Shown: one piece after another, positions 23,201-35,159 of the stretch | Numbering within the stretch: the stretch's first letter is position 1 | Layout of the letters: each line of letters starts with the position of its first letter | Notes under the pieces: generated by a model | What the model was told of the DNA's origin: nothing | Seen by the model: only the letters and a program-made list of their open reading frames with translations | Database searches by the model: none | Made by a program: the position numbers and the translations under genes | Assembly: GCA_016584305.1 (NCBI GenBank) | Contig: JACEEZ010020019.1 | Span: forward strand, 283,368-347,367 | Source of the DNA: Chionoecetes opilio | Taxonomy: Eukaryota > Arthropoda > Malacostraca > Decapoda > Majidae | Reading direction: 5' to 3' | Length of the DNA: 64,000 bases

Positions 23201-24230
23201 ATAAACCAACACTACACATAACCAAACACCACACATAACCAACACCACAACCATAAACCAACACACATAACCAACACACATCAACCAACACCACACATAA
23301 CCAACACCACACATAACCAACACACACATAACCAACACCACAAACCAAACACCAACACATAACCAACACCACAACATAACCAAACACCACACATAACCAA
23401 CACCACACATAACCAACACCACCACAACAACACACACAAACACACCACACATAACCAAACCACTACACAACACCACACATAACCAACACACACATAACCA
23501 ACACCACACATAACCAACACCACACATAACCAACACCACACATAACCAACACCACACATAACACAACACCACACATAACCAACACCACACATAACCAACA
23601 CTACACATAACCAACACCACATAAACCAAAACACCTACACATAACCAAACACACAAACCAAACACCACACATAACCAACCACCAACATAACCAACACCAC
23701 ACATAACCAAACACCACACATAACCAACACACACATAACCAACACCACACAACCAACACCACACATAACCAACACTACACATAACCAACACTACACATAA
23801 CCAACACTACACATAACCAAACACCACACATAACCAACACCACACATAACCAACACCACACATAGCCAACACCACACATAACCAACACTACACATAACCA
23901 ACACTACACATAACCAACACTACACATAACCAACACACACAATAACCAACACCACACATAACCAAACACTACACATAACCAACACCACACATAACCAACA
24001 CCACACATAACCAACACTACACATAACCAACACTACACATAACCAACACTACACATAACCAACACCACACATAACCAACACCACACATAACCAACACTAC
24101 ACATAACCAACACCACACATAACCAACACTACACATAACCAACACTACACATAACCAAACACCACATATAACCAACACCACACATAACCAACACCACACA
24201 TAGCCAACACCACACATAACTAACACCATT
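20225..24230. repeat. ~4 kb satellite of 16-bp unit CATAACCAACACCACA
   Basis: About 250 tandem units of CATAACCAACACCACA. Variants cluster: CACGGATAACC units at 20750-21150 and 21400-21420; ACTACACATAACC units at 23770-24150. The plus strand is almost free of G and T is rare, so the minus strand is G/T-rich with regular GG pairs. Many units differ by single-base indels. Very long minus-strand frames (up to 585 codons) over it are artefacts of a repeat lacking stop codons. Confidence 0.97.
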
Positions 24231-24835
24231 GACCTAGCCTAGTTAAATACCATTCCACAAACATCTCATATGATCAAATACCACATAATACCAAATCACA
24301 CATGACCAAACACCACACATAACTAAACATAATACAAAACATAAAACTTGTTACGCTTACCCCCTAAACTTGTTGCATACAATATTGTATTATATAGTAA
24401 GCATATAGATGACTATTGCATTCCATATAACTTTATTAGATGTTTCTTTGTATTGATTTTAAATGTGTTTTTATCAATAATGTTTTTAATGTTGTCAGGA
24501 AGTTGGTTATATTCAATACATCCGTAGCACAGTCGGCACAAAAAAACTTAGGACGGCAACAAACTTAGGACGGGAATAACGTCCTAAGCTTTTTTGCCAA
24601 TTTCGGTGGGAGCGATTGATTTTTTGTAATTTTTTTGTATATCTGGCAGTGCATTAGTATGTCTGCTGTAGATTCCTCGCTGCTGCCCGCTCTATATCTT
24701 GCATGTCTTCATAGGAAGAGGTTGTTGTGTTTGGTTCTCCAACCTTCCTACACCCCCATTCGCCCCTCCATCTTCTACCGCCTCCTCCAGGTCTACTAAA
24801 GCATTGTGCCGGGCAAATCTCTATCCATTGTGAAG
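24231..24835. other. satellite edge and unassigned sequence
   Basis: Decayed satellite units run to about 24340. 24530-24590 contains AACTTAGGACGGCAACAAAC and a nearby inverted ACGTCCTAAG, a possible short inverted repeat. No gene is seen. Confidence 0.4.
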
Positions 24836-25050
24836 AATACACATATAGTAACCTTGTATCGAAGTGGGAAAACCATGGGCCAGATAGCGAGGGAGATGTG
24901 TGTTTCCAAACATACCGTCTTGGTGAGGTGCAGGGGCGCAAGATGGTGAGTTAGAGACTGTTTTGGCGATGAAGAAAGGGTTAGGGCGACCAAGAAAAAC
25001 TTCAAAGAAGACTGATCAACTGCTCAAAAGGATTGTTGATGAATTTTCAT
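24836..25050 (+). pseudogene. Tc1-like transposase, N-terminal DNA-binding fragment
   Basis: The plus strand reads MGQIAREMCVSKHTV (helix-turn-helix), then after a frameshift and stop GRPRKTSKKTDQLLKRIV, the GRPRK hook and second helix-turn-helix typical of Tc1/mariner transposases. Only the DNA-binding half is present and no DDE part follows, so it is a dead fragment. Confidence 0.65.
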
Positions 25051-25055
25051 AACTA

Positions 25056-25484
25056 TTAACTCTTCTTTCCTGCGAATATTAGGTATTTAGTTTTATCTAC
25101 GTTAAGAGATAACTTACTACAGGAGAGCCAGGTTGAAACATTATTTAACTCAGTATTTAGTGTTCTTACTATATATTCTAAGTTAGGTCCAGAAAGAGTT
25201 AGATTGGTGTCATCTGTGAAGAGCGTGAAATTTAGTATCCGTGATGAATTAATGATGTCGTTAATATAAAGCAAGAATAGTAATGGACCAAGTGTTGAGC
25301 CTTGTGGTACTCCCGTTAATATTGTAGAGTAGTTTGAATTTACATTATCAATTACTGTATATTGTTTTCTATTACATAAGTAACTTTATCCATTCATTAG
25401 ATTTGCCCCTTATACCATAATGATGCAATTTTTTAAGCAATATTTTGTGGTCTAATGTATTGAATGCTTTTTTTAAGTCTAAAA
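25056..25484 (-). pseudogene. LINE reverse transcriptase fragment (palm), minus copy
   Basis: The minus-strand frame includes a [19 protein letters not shown] block, GVPQGSTLGPLLFLLYINDI, FTDDTNLTLSG (catalytic FxDD present as FTDD) and SKLSLNVDKTKYLIF. This is a non-LTR RT of CR1/L2/Daphne type. Its N-terminal half is repeated in inverse orientation directly to the right. Confidence 0.75.
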
Positions 25485-25703
25485 ATACGCTTAAAAAAAG
25501 CATTCGATACAATAGACCACAAAATATTGCTTAAAAAATTGCATCATTATGGTATAAGGGGCAAATCTAATGAATGGATAAAAAGTTACTTATGTAATAG
25601 AAAACAATATACAGTAATTGATAATGTAAATTCAAACTACTCTACAATATTAACGGGAGTACCACAAGGCTCAACACTTGGTCCATTACTATTCTTGCTT
25701 TAT
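25266..25703. repeat. 438-bp palindrome made of LINE RT sequence
   Basis: The sequence left of about 25485 is repeated as its complement to the right: GCAATATTTTGTGGTCTAAT pairs with the later ATAGACCACAAAATATTGC, and AGCAAGAATAGTAATGGACC with GGTCCATTACTATTCTTGCT. Arms ~210 bp, loop ~12 bp. The plus arm reads [20 protein letters not shown] and GVPQGSTLGPLLFLLY. Confidence 0.85.
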
Positions 25704-26455
25704 GTGGTCTCTCATTCCTCTCATCTGCCCTGTGAACGATCTTTGCACCCCTTCCAGCTACTGGTTGTCACCTCTCTTGTGAGGCAACCACAGTTGGCTG
25801 CAGTAGTCAAGCAGCGGCTGTATTAAGGTCTTCCAGAGGGTCAGCATTGTTTGGAGCTCCCTGGTGACAAAAGTCCTTAGTACCCAGCCTGCCATCCTCT
25901 TGGATTTTCCTACTGTCTCTGCAATGTGGTGATCAAAGCAGCAGTTTTCACTGAGGTACACAGCCAGGCATTTGACATGTGGCTGAGCTAAGATTTCCTT
26001 TCCTCCTTCGGAGTATAATTTTGTAGTTTCCTTAATTTCTTGGTTCTGTCCGTGCCTCAATATCTCAAATTTATCATCATTGAAACTCATATTGCTTGCT
26101 GCTGCCCAACGGTATACTATGTCGAGGTCTTGTTGGAGGCGGGGAACATCAGCAGCAGTGGTAACAGGAAGACTCACACTGGTGTCATCGGCACAGGAGG
26201 AGAGGAATGAACTCCCCTACCCTCTCACCAATGTCCCCCATGTGGATCAGGAAAAGGAGACTCAGTACCGATCCCTGAGGGACTCCACTGATTACCTCTG
26301 CTTCTTCTGATTTGTGTCCATCCACCGTCACTGCTTGGAGGTGTCCTGCGAAGAAGGCGTGAAGCTACACCCCCAGTTTTCCTGTTATGCCAAGGGCTTT
26401 CATCTTAGAGTTGCTAGATCTGCAGATCTTCTTGACGAAAAATCGGCCACCTGGT
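25704..26455 (-). pseudogene. second LINE reverse transcriptase fragment
   Basis: The minus strand reads SKMKALGITGKLGV, then after frameshifts SGVPQGSVLS, LSCADDTSVSLPV (catalytic ADD retained), DIVYRWAAASNMSFNDDKFE, MAGWVLRTFVTRE and TLIQPLLDYCSQLW. This is the palm-to-thumb part of a CR1/Rex-like RT. It is a different family from the palindromic fragment next to it. Confidence 0.75.
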
Positions 26456-26491
26456 AACCCTGGTCTAAGGCAGCGCGCGTGAAGCCAATGG

Positions 26492-26590
26492 TAGGAAGAC
26501 ATGTCCCATACGTCTCTTAGGGGAGGCAGTAGCAGAGTGGTTAACGTGTACGAGTGGCGTTCTCGGTGACCCGAGTTCGATCCTTGACCA
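26492..26590 (+). mobile_element. SINE head, truncated
   Basis: GGAGGCAGTAGCAGAGTGGT and GTGACCCGAGTTCGATCC match the A/B-box head of the SINE family; the body is missing. The 30 bp before it (GGAAGACATGTCCCATACGT) also precede the copy at 13488. Confidence 0.7.
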
Positions 26591-26593
26591 ATC

Positions 26594-27735
26594 AATCAAT
26601 CATTGGGGGCATACGCCAGGTGGTGCGTCGCCTCGCCCACCCTATGACGCCACGCGTGAGTCTCCATGCAGGCTCCCTTCCCATACCAAGCAACTCCCGA
26701 CAGGACGCATCAACTTGCCCGAGCCTTGTGGGCGCCCCCTTGGCCTCCTCCATGCCGGATTGTCTCTTATAGATACAACCCGATGGGAAGGATCGGTTTC
26801 AGGGTAGCGTGCCACATGCCTATATAGCCGAAGTTGGCGCTGACGAACTATGTAGGTAATAGGCCTCGATTCAGTTTCACGGTGCAATCAGTGGTTTGAC
26901 ACGTAATTATCCCAGCGATACCCCACGATTCTTCGAAGAGACTTATTACCAAAGGCATCGATTTGCCTCTTCAAGTCGCTATTTAGTATTCATGTCTCAC
27001 AACCATAGAGTAAGACAGGGATCACAATCGACTTGAAGATCCGGATCTTTGTCCTCCTGCACAGGTACCGACAACACCAAATACTCCTGCTGAGCGAGTC
27101 CATAACACCGTGAGCTATGCCAATCCGCCGTAAGACTTCTTGACGTGACCCGCCGTCATTATGGACAGCGCTACCAAGGTATGTAAAACGTTCCAAGATC
27201 TCAATGTTCTCACCGCACGCATGAGCAGACTGTACTGTTTCATCTAGTAAGCCTCCAAACACCTGAACCTTGGTCTTGAGCCAGGAGACCTCAAGTCCCA
27301 AAGGTTTTGCCTACTCGTGCAGCGCCTCGAGAGCCATCACCAGGACCTCCAGCGACTCAGCAAAGATCATCATCGGCAAAAACAAGATCAGTGATCTTGG
27401 TGTTACCGAGGGATGCTTCACAATCACTTTGATCTACAACTTTGCCCAATACCCAGTCCATACAAGTGTTGAAAAGTGATGGGGCAAGGACACACACTTG
27501 CCTCACTCCTGTATTTACAGGAAAGAAGCTGGATACACCTCCCCCACACTTCACAGCACTCTCAGTCCTAGAGTACAGACTAGTCATAAAACCAATAGTC
27601 CTTGCAGGTATCCCGCGAAGTCGCAGAAGATCCCAGATTGACTCACGATGCACTGAGTCAAATGCCTTCTTGAGATCAACATAGGCTGCAAGCATCCCCT
27701 GTCGAAACTCACGTCTGCATTCCACCAGGACACGA
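26594..27735 (-). pseudogene. RTE-like LINE, reverse transcriptase to C-terminus
   Basis: The minus-strand order is RREFRQGMLAAYVDLKKAFD, VNTGVRQVCVLAPSLFN, DLVFADDD, WLKTKVQVFGGLLDE, TYLGSAVHNDGGSRQEVLRR and RQRQLRLYRHVARYPETDPS. These are the RT palm, thumb and C-terminal blocks of an RTE-type LINE also seen in plus orientation at 56309-57930. Frameshifts (after FADDD and near 27310) and substitutions such as RQVC for RQGC mark it as inactive. It is 5'-truncated at 27735. Confidence 0.85.
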
Positions 27736-27791
27736 AGCGGTAGATCCTATCGATCCTAGATATCCTAGATAGATAGATATCCTATATCGAT

Positions 27792-28080
27792 CCTTGATGT
27801 AAAATCCACTGTAAAAGGCTGTAAAATCCACTTAAAATCTTTCTCTGCACCGTTGAGTGGCCTAAGAACACCCACATGCTGCCCATTAACTCTACCTTCG
27901 ATTGTGAGTGCATCGGAATACACAGTGGGGCGGCATGAACCTCTAAACACAGTCTCTTGTCAATATAAAAATCCTGCCTGCTCCACCAAGGGCGAGGGCC
28001 AACCATCACAGCCCTCAAGTGAACCTCCAGGGCCTACCATCCCACCCCTGGAGGTCACTGCCTAACGGCACTATAGGCAC
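27792..28080 (+). mobile_element. SINE body, 5'-truncated
   Basis: Carries GAGTGGCCTAAGAACACCCA, TCGATTGTGAGTGCATCGGA, AAGGGCGAGGGCCAACCATC and GTCACTGCCTAACGGCACTA, the body of the family. The tRNA head is absent. Confidence 0.8.
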
Positions 28081-28190
28081 AAATAAAATAAAATAAATAA
28101 TTTAAAAAAACTTGTACGAAGCAGCGCGATACTCGGGATGGTAAGAATTTAGGACTGCGCGAAACTTGGATAGCGTGAAACTAGGGAGGG
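28081..28190. mobile_element. right end of the CCCTCCCGAG Tigger-like element
   Basis: GCGATACTCGGGATGGTAAG, AATTTAGGACTGCGCGAAAC and TAGCGTGAAACTAGGGAGGG repeat the right end of the element at 12611-14016, including the flanking TA. A SINE lies just before this end in both copies. Confidence 0.65.
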
Positions 28191-28380
28191 TATTGTAGTG
28201 CATAATGAATAAATACAGTGATGAAGAGGTAAACATCTGACGCCATGGTTGAAATACCTCCCACAAGTGGGCGATTGGTCCCAAAATTTCCGAAGGCATA
28301 GTTTCCTTCCACTCTGTGGCTGGTAGTGGTCACAACCTTCCGCTACCTCCAACTTTTCAGTGACGTGGGAGGAAAATGTG

Positions 28381-29364
28381 CTAGTGTGATACCCGCTCTA
28401 CCGCCAATCACGCCTGATCCGTCTTGCTCTCTCAGCCACTAACCAATCAGGATTCCTGCTCCTCCTTGCCTCAGGCCACTCCCTCCCCACCCCACTCTCC
28501 CTCCCTTCCAGTCCACTCCCAGCTTTGTAAGACTACAGGCAGGGTTAGACCCTGGTTTGGTTTGACACCTGCTTCATACCCGATGCTCACCGTTATTGCA
28601 GGTGACTCGATCTCCCGTTCAAAGTGCTGCTGCTGCTAGACAACGCACCGTCACACCCTCGGTTACTCGTCGGGAGGCACAAGTGTATTAAGGTGGAATT
28701 TCTCCCCCCAAATACCACCTCACTCCTACAGCCGCTGGACCAAGAGGTTATTTGCAATATCAAAATGTTTTACCAGCGCGCTGTTATCAACAACTTCTGC
28801 AGGCTACAGACACGGAGGAAGAGGTGAAACGTTTGGAGAAGGAGGGGGAGGAGGGAGAGAATGGGATCACACGTGAGGAAGACGACACAACTGACTCCGC
28901 CCCATCAGCTGACTCCACTTTCCCCTCAGTCCACCACCTCCCACCCGCCACCGCCACCACCTCCGCCACTCAAGTCCAGCGCCATAGCAGGAAGAGGCGG
29001 CGATAGAGAACATTGATGAGGATATGAGAAGTGTGTGTTCAACAAAGTTCACTGAACTTAGAAGGCCACGTGTTATTATTTATGATATTCAATAAATTAG
29101 ATACGGTAGCTTAACCCGTGTCTATTGATTACCCTTGTATAACTCCTGGGCTATTGCTCCAGTGAGTTTCGAACCGTCGTTAGTTTAAATTGGTGTCCAG
29201 TGAAGTAAGGCCCGATATTTGTTCACTGTTTATTTTTTCTTTGTATGTTAGTGGATGAGGATTAAAGCCTTAGCCACACACCTCATTGAATGCTGACAAT
29301 ATCCAACCTATCGCCAATTATGTGTTTCGCCAAGCTGAGACTCGCCAAACGCGAGGGACCACTG
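28381..29364 (+). pseudogene. Tigger transposase, C-terminal DDE fragment and right TIR
   Basis: 28621-28827 encodes LLLLDNAPSHP, IKVEFLPPNTTSLLQPLDQE and IKMFYQR, the DDE-endonuclease block of pogo/Tigger transposases; DNAPSHP carries the second catalytic Asp. In another frame an acidic, proline-rich tail with a basic end follows to 29005. The element ends at 29364 with CGCGAGGGACCACTG and TA, a typical Tigger terminus. The N-terminal CENPB-like DNA-binding part and the left TIR are missing. Confidence 0.75.
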
Positions 29365-29366
29365 TA

Positions 29367-31404
29367 TAGTGTTCGGATAGTATAAACTCTATATTCTGTC
29401 AAGCCGGAATGTAAGAAGAAAACGTAATGCGAAAGAAAGCTCTTATCCAGTGTTATACAGTTTACTGTATGCACTATGTTACTTGAATCTACCTTATGTT
29501 TTGGCCTTTTAAGACAGTCAAATGTTTCAGTTAGAATATAGGTTTACATGCATATTCTTTGTTCAAGAAGACCCTAGCTCTGACACCACTAGGAGCCCAT
29601 TGCTCTAACAAGCCTTGTCTGTATCATTATTTATTTTTCAACTTATGACAAGCCTCATAGTTTCTTTGTTTATCATTTAGATCCATGATAGAGTTTTTTT
29701 GTGGTTGAAAGTATGAACGTAGTTAATCTTGAGTATGTTATGTTCCTTATTAACTAAGTATTGGCTAAAAAAACATCCTTACATAATTATGATTCGCAAA
29801 CTGAACCTACTGGACTGACTGACCCACACAAACTGGCTGGTCACAAAAATTTGATATGATAGCTAGACAAAGGCTGGCTTAACAAGTGTAACAAATTTAA
29901 GTGCAGTCCTGCTTCTCACCTGTTTGTTTGTTAACCCGAAAGTGGTCAACGGAGTACTAGTACGTCATCACAGAGGGGTTTATCTGTGGTCAACAATGTT
30001 CAAGTACGTTCTTTCATTTCCCGCCACATACGGATTTGAAAATTCTGCTCACGGTAGTAATCATGTTCCTGGGAGTGTCCGCCAGCTTGTCCTACAGTTT
30101 CGTGCCATTTTGACAGATGGGAAGCCTACCACGGTACCCCCCACCCCTCCACCGTCCCTCAGTGAGTCAGTCAGTAACCCCCGAGCCAGGGGGACAACAC
30201 CCTGGCAAAGTACTGAGAAGCAGGGGTAATGTTTGTGTACATAGTGTGGAAGATAAGGCGCTTAGAATTACCTTTAGCGTAAGGAAAAAAATAACCTCAA
30301 ATATTCCGTAATATTAGTGTTACTATTTTGCGAATGGAGTGCTTTATACACGAAAACAAGTGATTTTGTTCATAAATAAGCATGCTTCATAGATATAGAT
30401 ATCCTAGAAAAGTTATTGGTGTACAAAAAATGTGATAAATGATTAAATATCGCTCCCGACATCCACGAGTCGTGATGGGAGCGACGTTGCCAAGTTGTAA
30501 TATAAACAAACCATGTGTGCTTTTGATAAACCTGATTTAGTGTGATATATTATATTTTTGCATTGTAATATATAGTAAAGAATAGAAAACTATGTGATAA
30601 CTGTATAAATGCGGCTACCACACCGACCGCAAGTACTGCAACACTGCTGCAGTGAGTACATCTGGCAGCATCGCTTAGCGAGGCAGGTCCCCGCGGGACC
30701 TTTAAATGAGGTGATTTGGACCTCTAACTTTTTTTTTCTGGGGTCATTTTGGGTAATTTGAAGGCAAAATTTTTTTTTTTTTTTTTGTGACCAGGAGTAC
30801 TATTGGTGTTATTTAATGTGACCACTTACGGGTTAATAGCCAAGTGATGACTGGAGGAGTTGTGGTGCATTTAGGGTGGTTAGTGGTTGTCCTTATGTTT
30901 GCTATGGTCCTCTGTTTTACAGTACAGTATGTATTTCCATTTACCTTTAGTACATGTGTTAACACCATCATAGTGTCCTGGAAGTGCTACTTTTAATCTG
31001 ACAAGCTTCAGAAAATATTAGTGAAATGAGCATATTACACTGAAGTTGAGTATGTTGATGTGTTTTGTATCCAATGTGTACCACATAACCAGAGGGTGTT
31101 GAGGATAGGAATTCATATGCTGCATTTTGCATCACCATTAGTTTTAAACGTCAAAAGCTGGTCCTGTATGTTATCATTTATCTACAGCTTATCACTCTGT
31201 TTCTCAAAGTAAGCATTTTGCAGCCTGACAAAAAGAGACAGGCCAAATATTTGCTATGCCCTCTTTTACATGCTGGTATAATATTGTACAAAGTAAACAA
31301 CAATTGATAACCAGAGCAAAATCGGTGTAAGAAGTATCTCTACTGGGTTAGAGATACTTCTACATACATACATCAAGTTCTGAATTGCAGTTGTTTTATA
31401 TTTG
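29367..31404. other. no gene recognised
   Basis: Mixed sequence between the Tigger fragment and the BEL element. 30115-30230 is proline/serine-codon rich but has no sign of being a gene. 30730-30788 holds two T runs. UBAC2 exon 1 or its promoter could lie here, before the BEL insertion, but I could not identify either. Confidence 0.35.
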
Positions 31405-31409
31405 TATGG

Positions 31410-33581
31410 TGTAGAAATTTATGTCACAAACATATTTATTTGAGATCTTACCTATAGAAAACCCATTGTCTATCTCATCCCAACACATTCCCCCAGCTAG
31501 TCAACTAACTAAGATACTTATTGGTGGATAGTAGGGTTGAATTGGGTTGTAGGCTTATCAATACTGCAATGTCTTGTTATTCGAAGTGGTTGCGCGTGAT
31601 CGAGGCCGCAGGTGAAGGGCGGAGGCGGTGTGTTGGTTTTATCGAGGCATCGAGAGGGTTTTCACACCCAGTTAATTCACGACGCGGAGAAATGTTATCA
31701 CTGTATTTACCTAGTTGTAACATACAGGAAAAGAGCTATGCTCGTACTGTCCCGTCTCCAAATCTACTATTATCCAGCTTGCCTTTGAAGTCCTGAATAC
31801 TTCTTGCATTAATCACTTTTGCATCAAGGTTGTTCCAGGCTTCTATGCTTCTATACGGGAAGCTGTATTTTTTAATGTCCCTCTTGCATGTTGCCCTTTT
31901 CAATTTCTTCTCTCTCTTTCTTCTTCTTCGACCTCTTGCACTTCTATCTTCCAACACAAACAGATCTTCTCTTATCAATTTTTTCCAGACCCATTGATGC
32001 TCTATACACTGCAATAAAATCTCCCCTTTCTCTTCTTTTCTCAAGAGTAGGGAGTTTTAGTCTTGAAAGTCTTTCCTCATATGGTAAATCTCTCAGACTT
32101 GGAGCCATTTTTGTGGCTGCTCTTTGTAGTCTCTCAATCTTCATTATATGCTTCTTTTTATGTGGTGACCAAATCACTGCCCCATATTCCAACCGGTCGA
32201 ATCAAAGATGTTATAAATTTCTTAATCATCTCTTCATCCAGATATTTGAATGCCATTCTTATATTCCTCAGCAACTGATATGTATCTCCTGTGATCTTGT
32301 TTATATGCTTCTCAGGTGACAATTTATCCGTAATCCATACTCCCAGATCTTTTTCGACCTCTGTTTTGATTATCCATTCATTTTCCATCGAATACTTTCC
32401 TCTCTGTCTCTTTTTGCTACTGCCCACTTCCATCACTTTACACTTTTTAACATTAAATTCCATTTCCCATAGTTGACTCCATCTGAAAATCTTATCTAGA
32501 TCCTTTTGTAAATCCTCACAGTCCTCTTTACTTTCTACTTTTCTTAGAAATTTAGCATCATCAGCGAATAAACTCATATAACTGTTCACTCCCTCTGTCA
32601 TATCATTTACATAGACCAAGAACATCACTGGGGCCAATACTGAGCCTTGAGGAACTCCACTTATCACACTGCACCATTCTGACTTCTGATCTTTTATTAC
32701 TGTTCTCATCTCTCTGTTGCTCAAAAAGTCTTCCATCCACTTCAGCAAACCACCCTTAAATCCTCCTACATGTTCTAGCTTCCAGAGCAGTCTCTTGTGA
32801 GGTACCTTGTCAAATGCCTTCTTTAGGTCCAAGTATATGCAATCGACCCACCCCTCTCTTTCCTGTGTCACATCGATCACTCGAGTAAAAGCTTAATAAA
32901 TTTGTTGTACATGACATTCCTCCTCTAAATCCAAACTGGCCACCTGCGAGTGTGTTTGTCTCTTCCAAATATTTCAACCATCTGTCCTTCACAATTTTTT
33001 CACACATTTTTGCCACTACACTTGTTAATGATACTAGCCTGTAATTTTATGGTTCTTCTTTGTCTCCTCCTTTGTGAATTGGCACAATATATGCTCTTTT
33101 CCAATCAAGCGGGACTCTGCTCTCCTACTGTGTTGTATTTAACACGTCCTATGGTTTAACTTAACACTATGTCTACAAAGAGTCTATATACAATTATTCT
33201 CAATGTAATCAGAGAAGATTAAAGAGAGATGTTACTCTCACAGAGGTCTGGAGTGGTACTGCCTCTGATTGCAGCCCAGCGTGCAGCGGCCACCACAAAA
33301 TACACGTGTCACCTTTCGGTGGGCGGCAGGTGAACCACCACAATTGGTGCTAGTTATATAAGGTGCAAATGGTTAATACCACTGGGAATGTTCATTTATA
33401 ATATCCCAATACTTATAATTTACTTCAATTATCTTAACTAATACCCATTACCATTATAACTATATATACATCCCTACGCACCCCTTATGATGAACGGACA
33501 ATACCTACCTCACAAAGGGGGGCAGGGAAACAAAACCACCACTCAACCAATTGAGAGGGTGGTTGGTGGATAATTTCCACA
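31410..33581 (-). repeat. BEL LTR (3' LTR on minus strand), with LINE inside
   Basis: 293 bp before and ~453 bp after the inserted LINE match the other LTR at high identity (for example CTAGTCAACTAACTAAGATA and TGTATTTAACACGTCCTATG). Confidence 0.85.
31703..33128 (-). pseudogene. CR1/L2-like LINE inserted in the BEL LTR, 5'-truncated
   Basis: The minus-strand frame 32880-32158 contains YLDLKKAFDKVPHKRLLWKL, SGVPQGSVLAPVMFLVYVND, FADDAKFL (catalytic ADD intact), MEFNVKKCKVMEVG and DLGVWITDKLSPEKH, with 240 codons open. After a frameshift come YGAVIWSPHKKKHIMKIERL and YSFPYRSIEAWNNL. The 3' end on the minus strand is GTTACAACTAGGTAAATAC. Fingers lie at 33016-32880, again frameshifted. It is a fairly young but dead copy, since one long frame is still open. 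Confidence 0.85.
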
Positions 33582-33860
33582 ACTGGTGGCCGGCGAAAAC
33601 TGAAGTTCCGCTTCAAGTGACATCACCCCTGGTCACATAGCGCCGGAACATTTGTATAGTGGTTTCGGCGCTTTGGTCTTTGATTAATTTCAAATTAATA
33701 GTCCTGATAAATGTACAAGTGAATATGCAGACATATACTTGATTGGGGGGAGAGTTATCTCCGGAAATTATTATATCCGCAATATAGTCATCAACAGTGA
33801 CCTCAAATGATTTTAGGAGCTCTCTATCAGCAGGAAGTTCAAGGGGACCTATATAGGCGA

Positions 33861-34494
33861 CTAGTCTACCTCCATATCTATTATATTTAATGAGAGATTT
33901 GAGGTAATATTTGACTGCCTGAGTGCCTGTCTACCATGATGTATCCAAAATTGACACCTGATATCGGCTAATATTGTAGCCATTCCGCCATGTAATGAGT
34001 TCCTATGATATTCTTCCACCAACAATTTAGTAAGATGATGGCGTTTGGGAATTAGTTTGGGATGGCAGGTGGTATTTGGAAGATCAGCTTTCAAATTTCA
34101 TCCTCGACACCTAATTATACCCTCATGATCTAGGTTCACACCTGATGATTTGGTCAATTTGTTCCTATGGGGGCTGGCTGAGGCCAAGAGCTGATATTCC
34201 TCAGTAAATACCTGCTTTTGTATTGCTCTGACCCAAAACTTCAAAGGATCAGAGCTATCCCTTTTTATGAATTTGAAGACGAAATTAGTAGTCTTTAATA
34301 GTTTGCTCAATAAGGAATACCTTTTGATGTCTTATCACAAGATCTGGGATCAATTCAAGATCCCTTATTATATCTACAGATATGTCTGGCTGAGTGGAAA
34401 CATGTTTAGGCATATTATTACACTCTTTCAGCCAGTTAGGGCCTTTAAACCATAATCCTGTGTTTAGTTTGAGGGTAGTATTTCCTCGCGTCAC
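33861..34494 (-). pseudogene. BEL/Pao pol remnant: pre-integrase and integrase zinc-binding
   Basis: LNTGLWFKGPNWL (34494-34285) matches the segment between RNase H and integrase in BEL/Pao. It is followed by FKFIKRDSSDPLKFWVRAIQ and then LTKLLVEEYHRNSLHGGMAT, with ILADIRCQFWIHHGRQALR, the integrase HHCC-like zinc-binding region. Frames change twice. The integrase catalytic core is missing. Confidence 0.75.
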
Positions 34495-34591
34495 ATTATT
34501 ATTAGGATTTTGATTAGTGGCGATATATTGATTATGAACTAGAATATCACTCCTCTAATACCTCACTAATTGGTGTGGGCAAGAAAGTGGT

Positions 34592-35150
34592 TCAAATTCG
34601 GGTAATTAATAGGGGTTGTGCATGGCTAGGAATACTCTCCTCGTGTTCGGCTTGGTGAGTATGTGGGATGGGTCCCATTGTTACATTACCAATGGCACTG
34701 GTGAACTTAGAGACGTTATGTCTTTTAATGACCTTCCGTAGGTAACGCCCAAAATAATCAGCGCCTATTATTAATTGGAACACATCAACGTCCTCGAAGG
34801 TATTACTAACTAGTTTAACACCATTATCCCTCAGCATTTCAGCTGTGTCTTTTAGTCCATTAACAGTTAAACTAATACCAATATTATTTACTACAGCAGC
34901 TACCGTAATTTTATATCTTCCTAATTGGACTAAGGGTTGAACTATGTCAAAGTTTTGAGCCTCTTTATTGGCAAGAAAACCTGATATGGCTAAATTCACT
35001 TTGTTAATTATGGGTAGTTGTAATAATTCAACTTTCTCCCTACTTATGAAGGATCTTTGTGCACCAATGTCAAACAGTGTCTTTACAATGACTGAATTAC
35101 CATTGTGGCTCACCTTCAATTCTGCAGTAGGAACAGCTGCTGAACTACTC
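34592..35150 (-). pseudogene. BEL/Pao aspartic protease region
   Basis: VKTLFDIGAQRSFISREKVE holds the active-site region, with DIGAQ where family members usually have D-[ST/S]-G-[AS]; the mutation would harm activity. Further blocks are INKVNLAISGFLANKEAQNF and LIIGADYFGRYL, typical of the BEL/Pao peptidase A17 family. One open frame of 175 codons ends at 34592. Confidence 0.75.
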
Positions 35151-35159
35151 TAATTAGTG

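Noticed and set aside
20224..24229. Very long minus-strand ORFs (up to 585 codons) rich in Cys, Val, Trp, Leu
   Set aside because: They translate the 16-bp satellite; all frames stay open because the repeat has few stops. No real protein.
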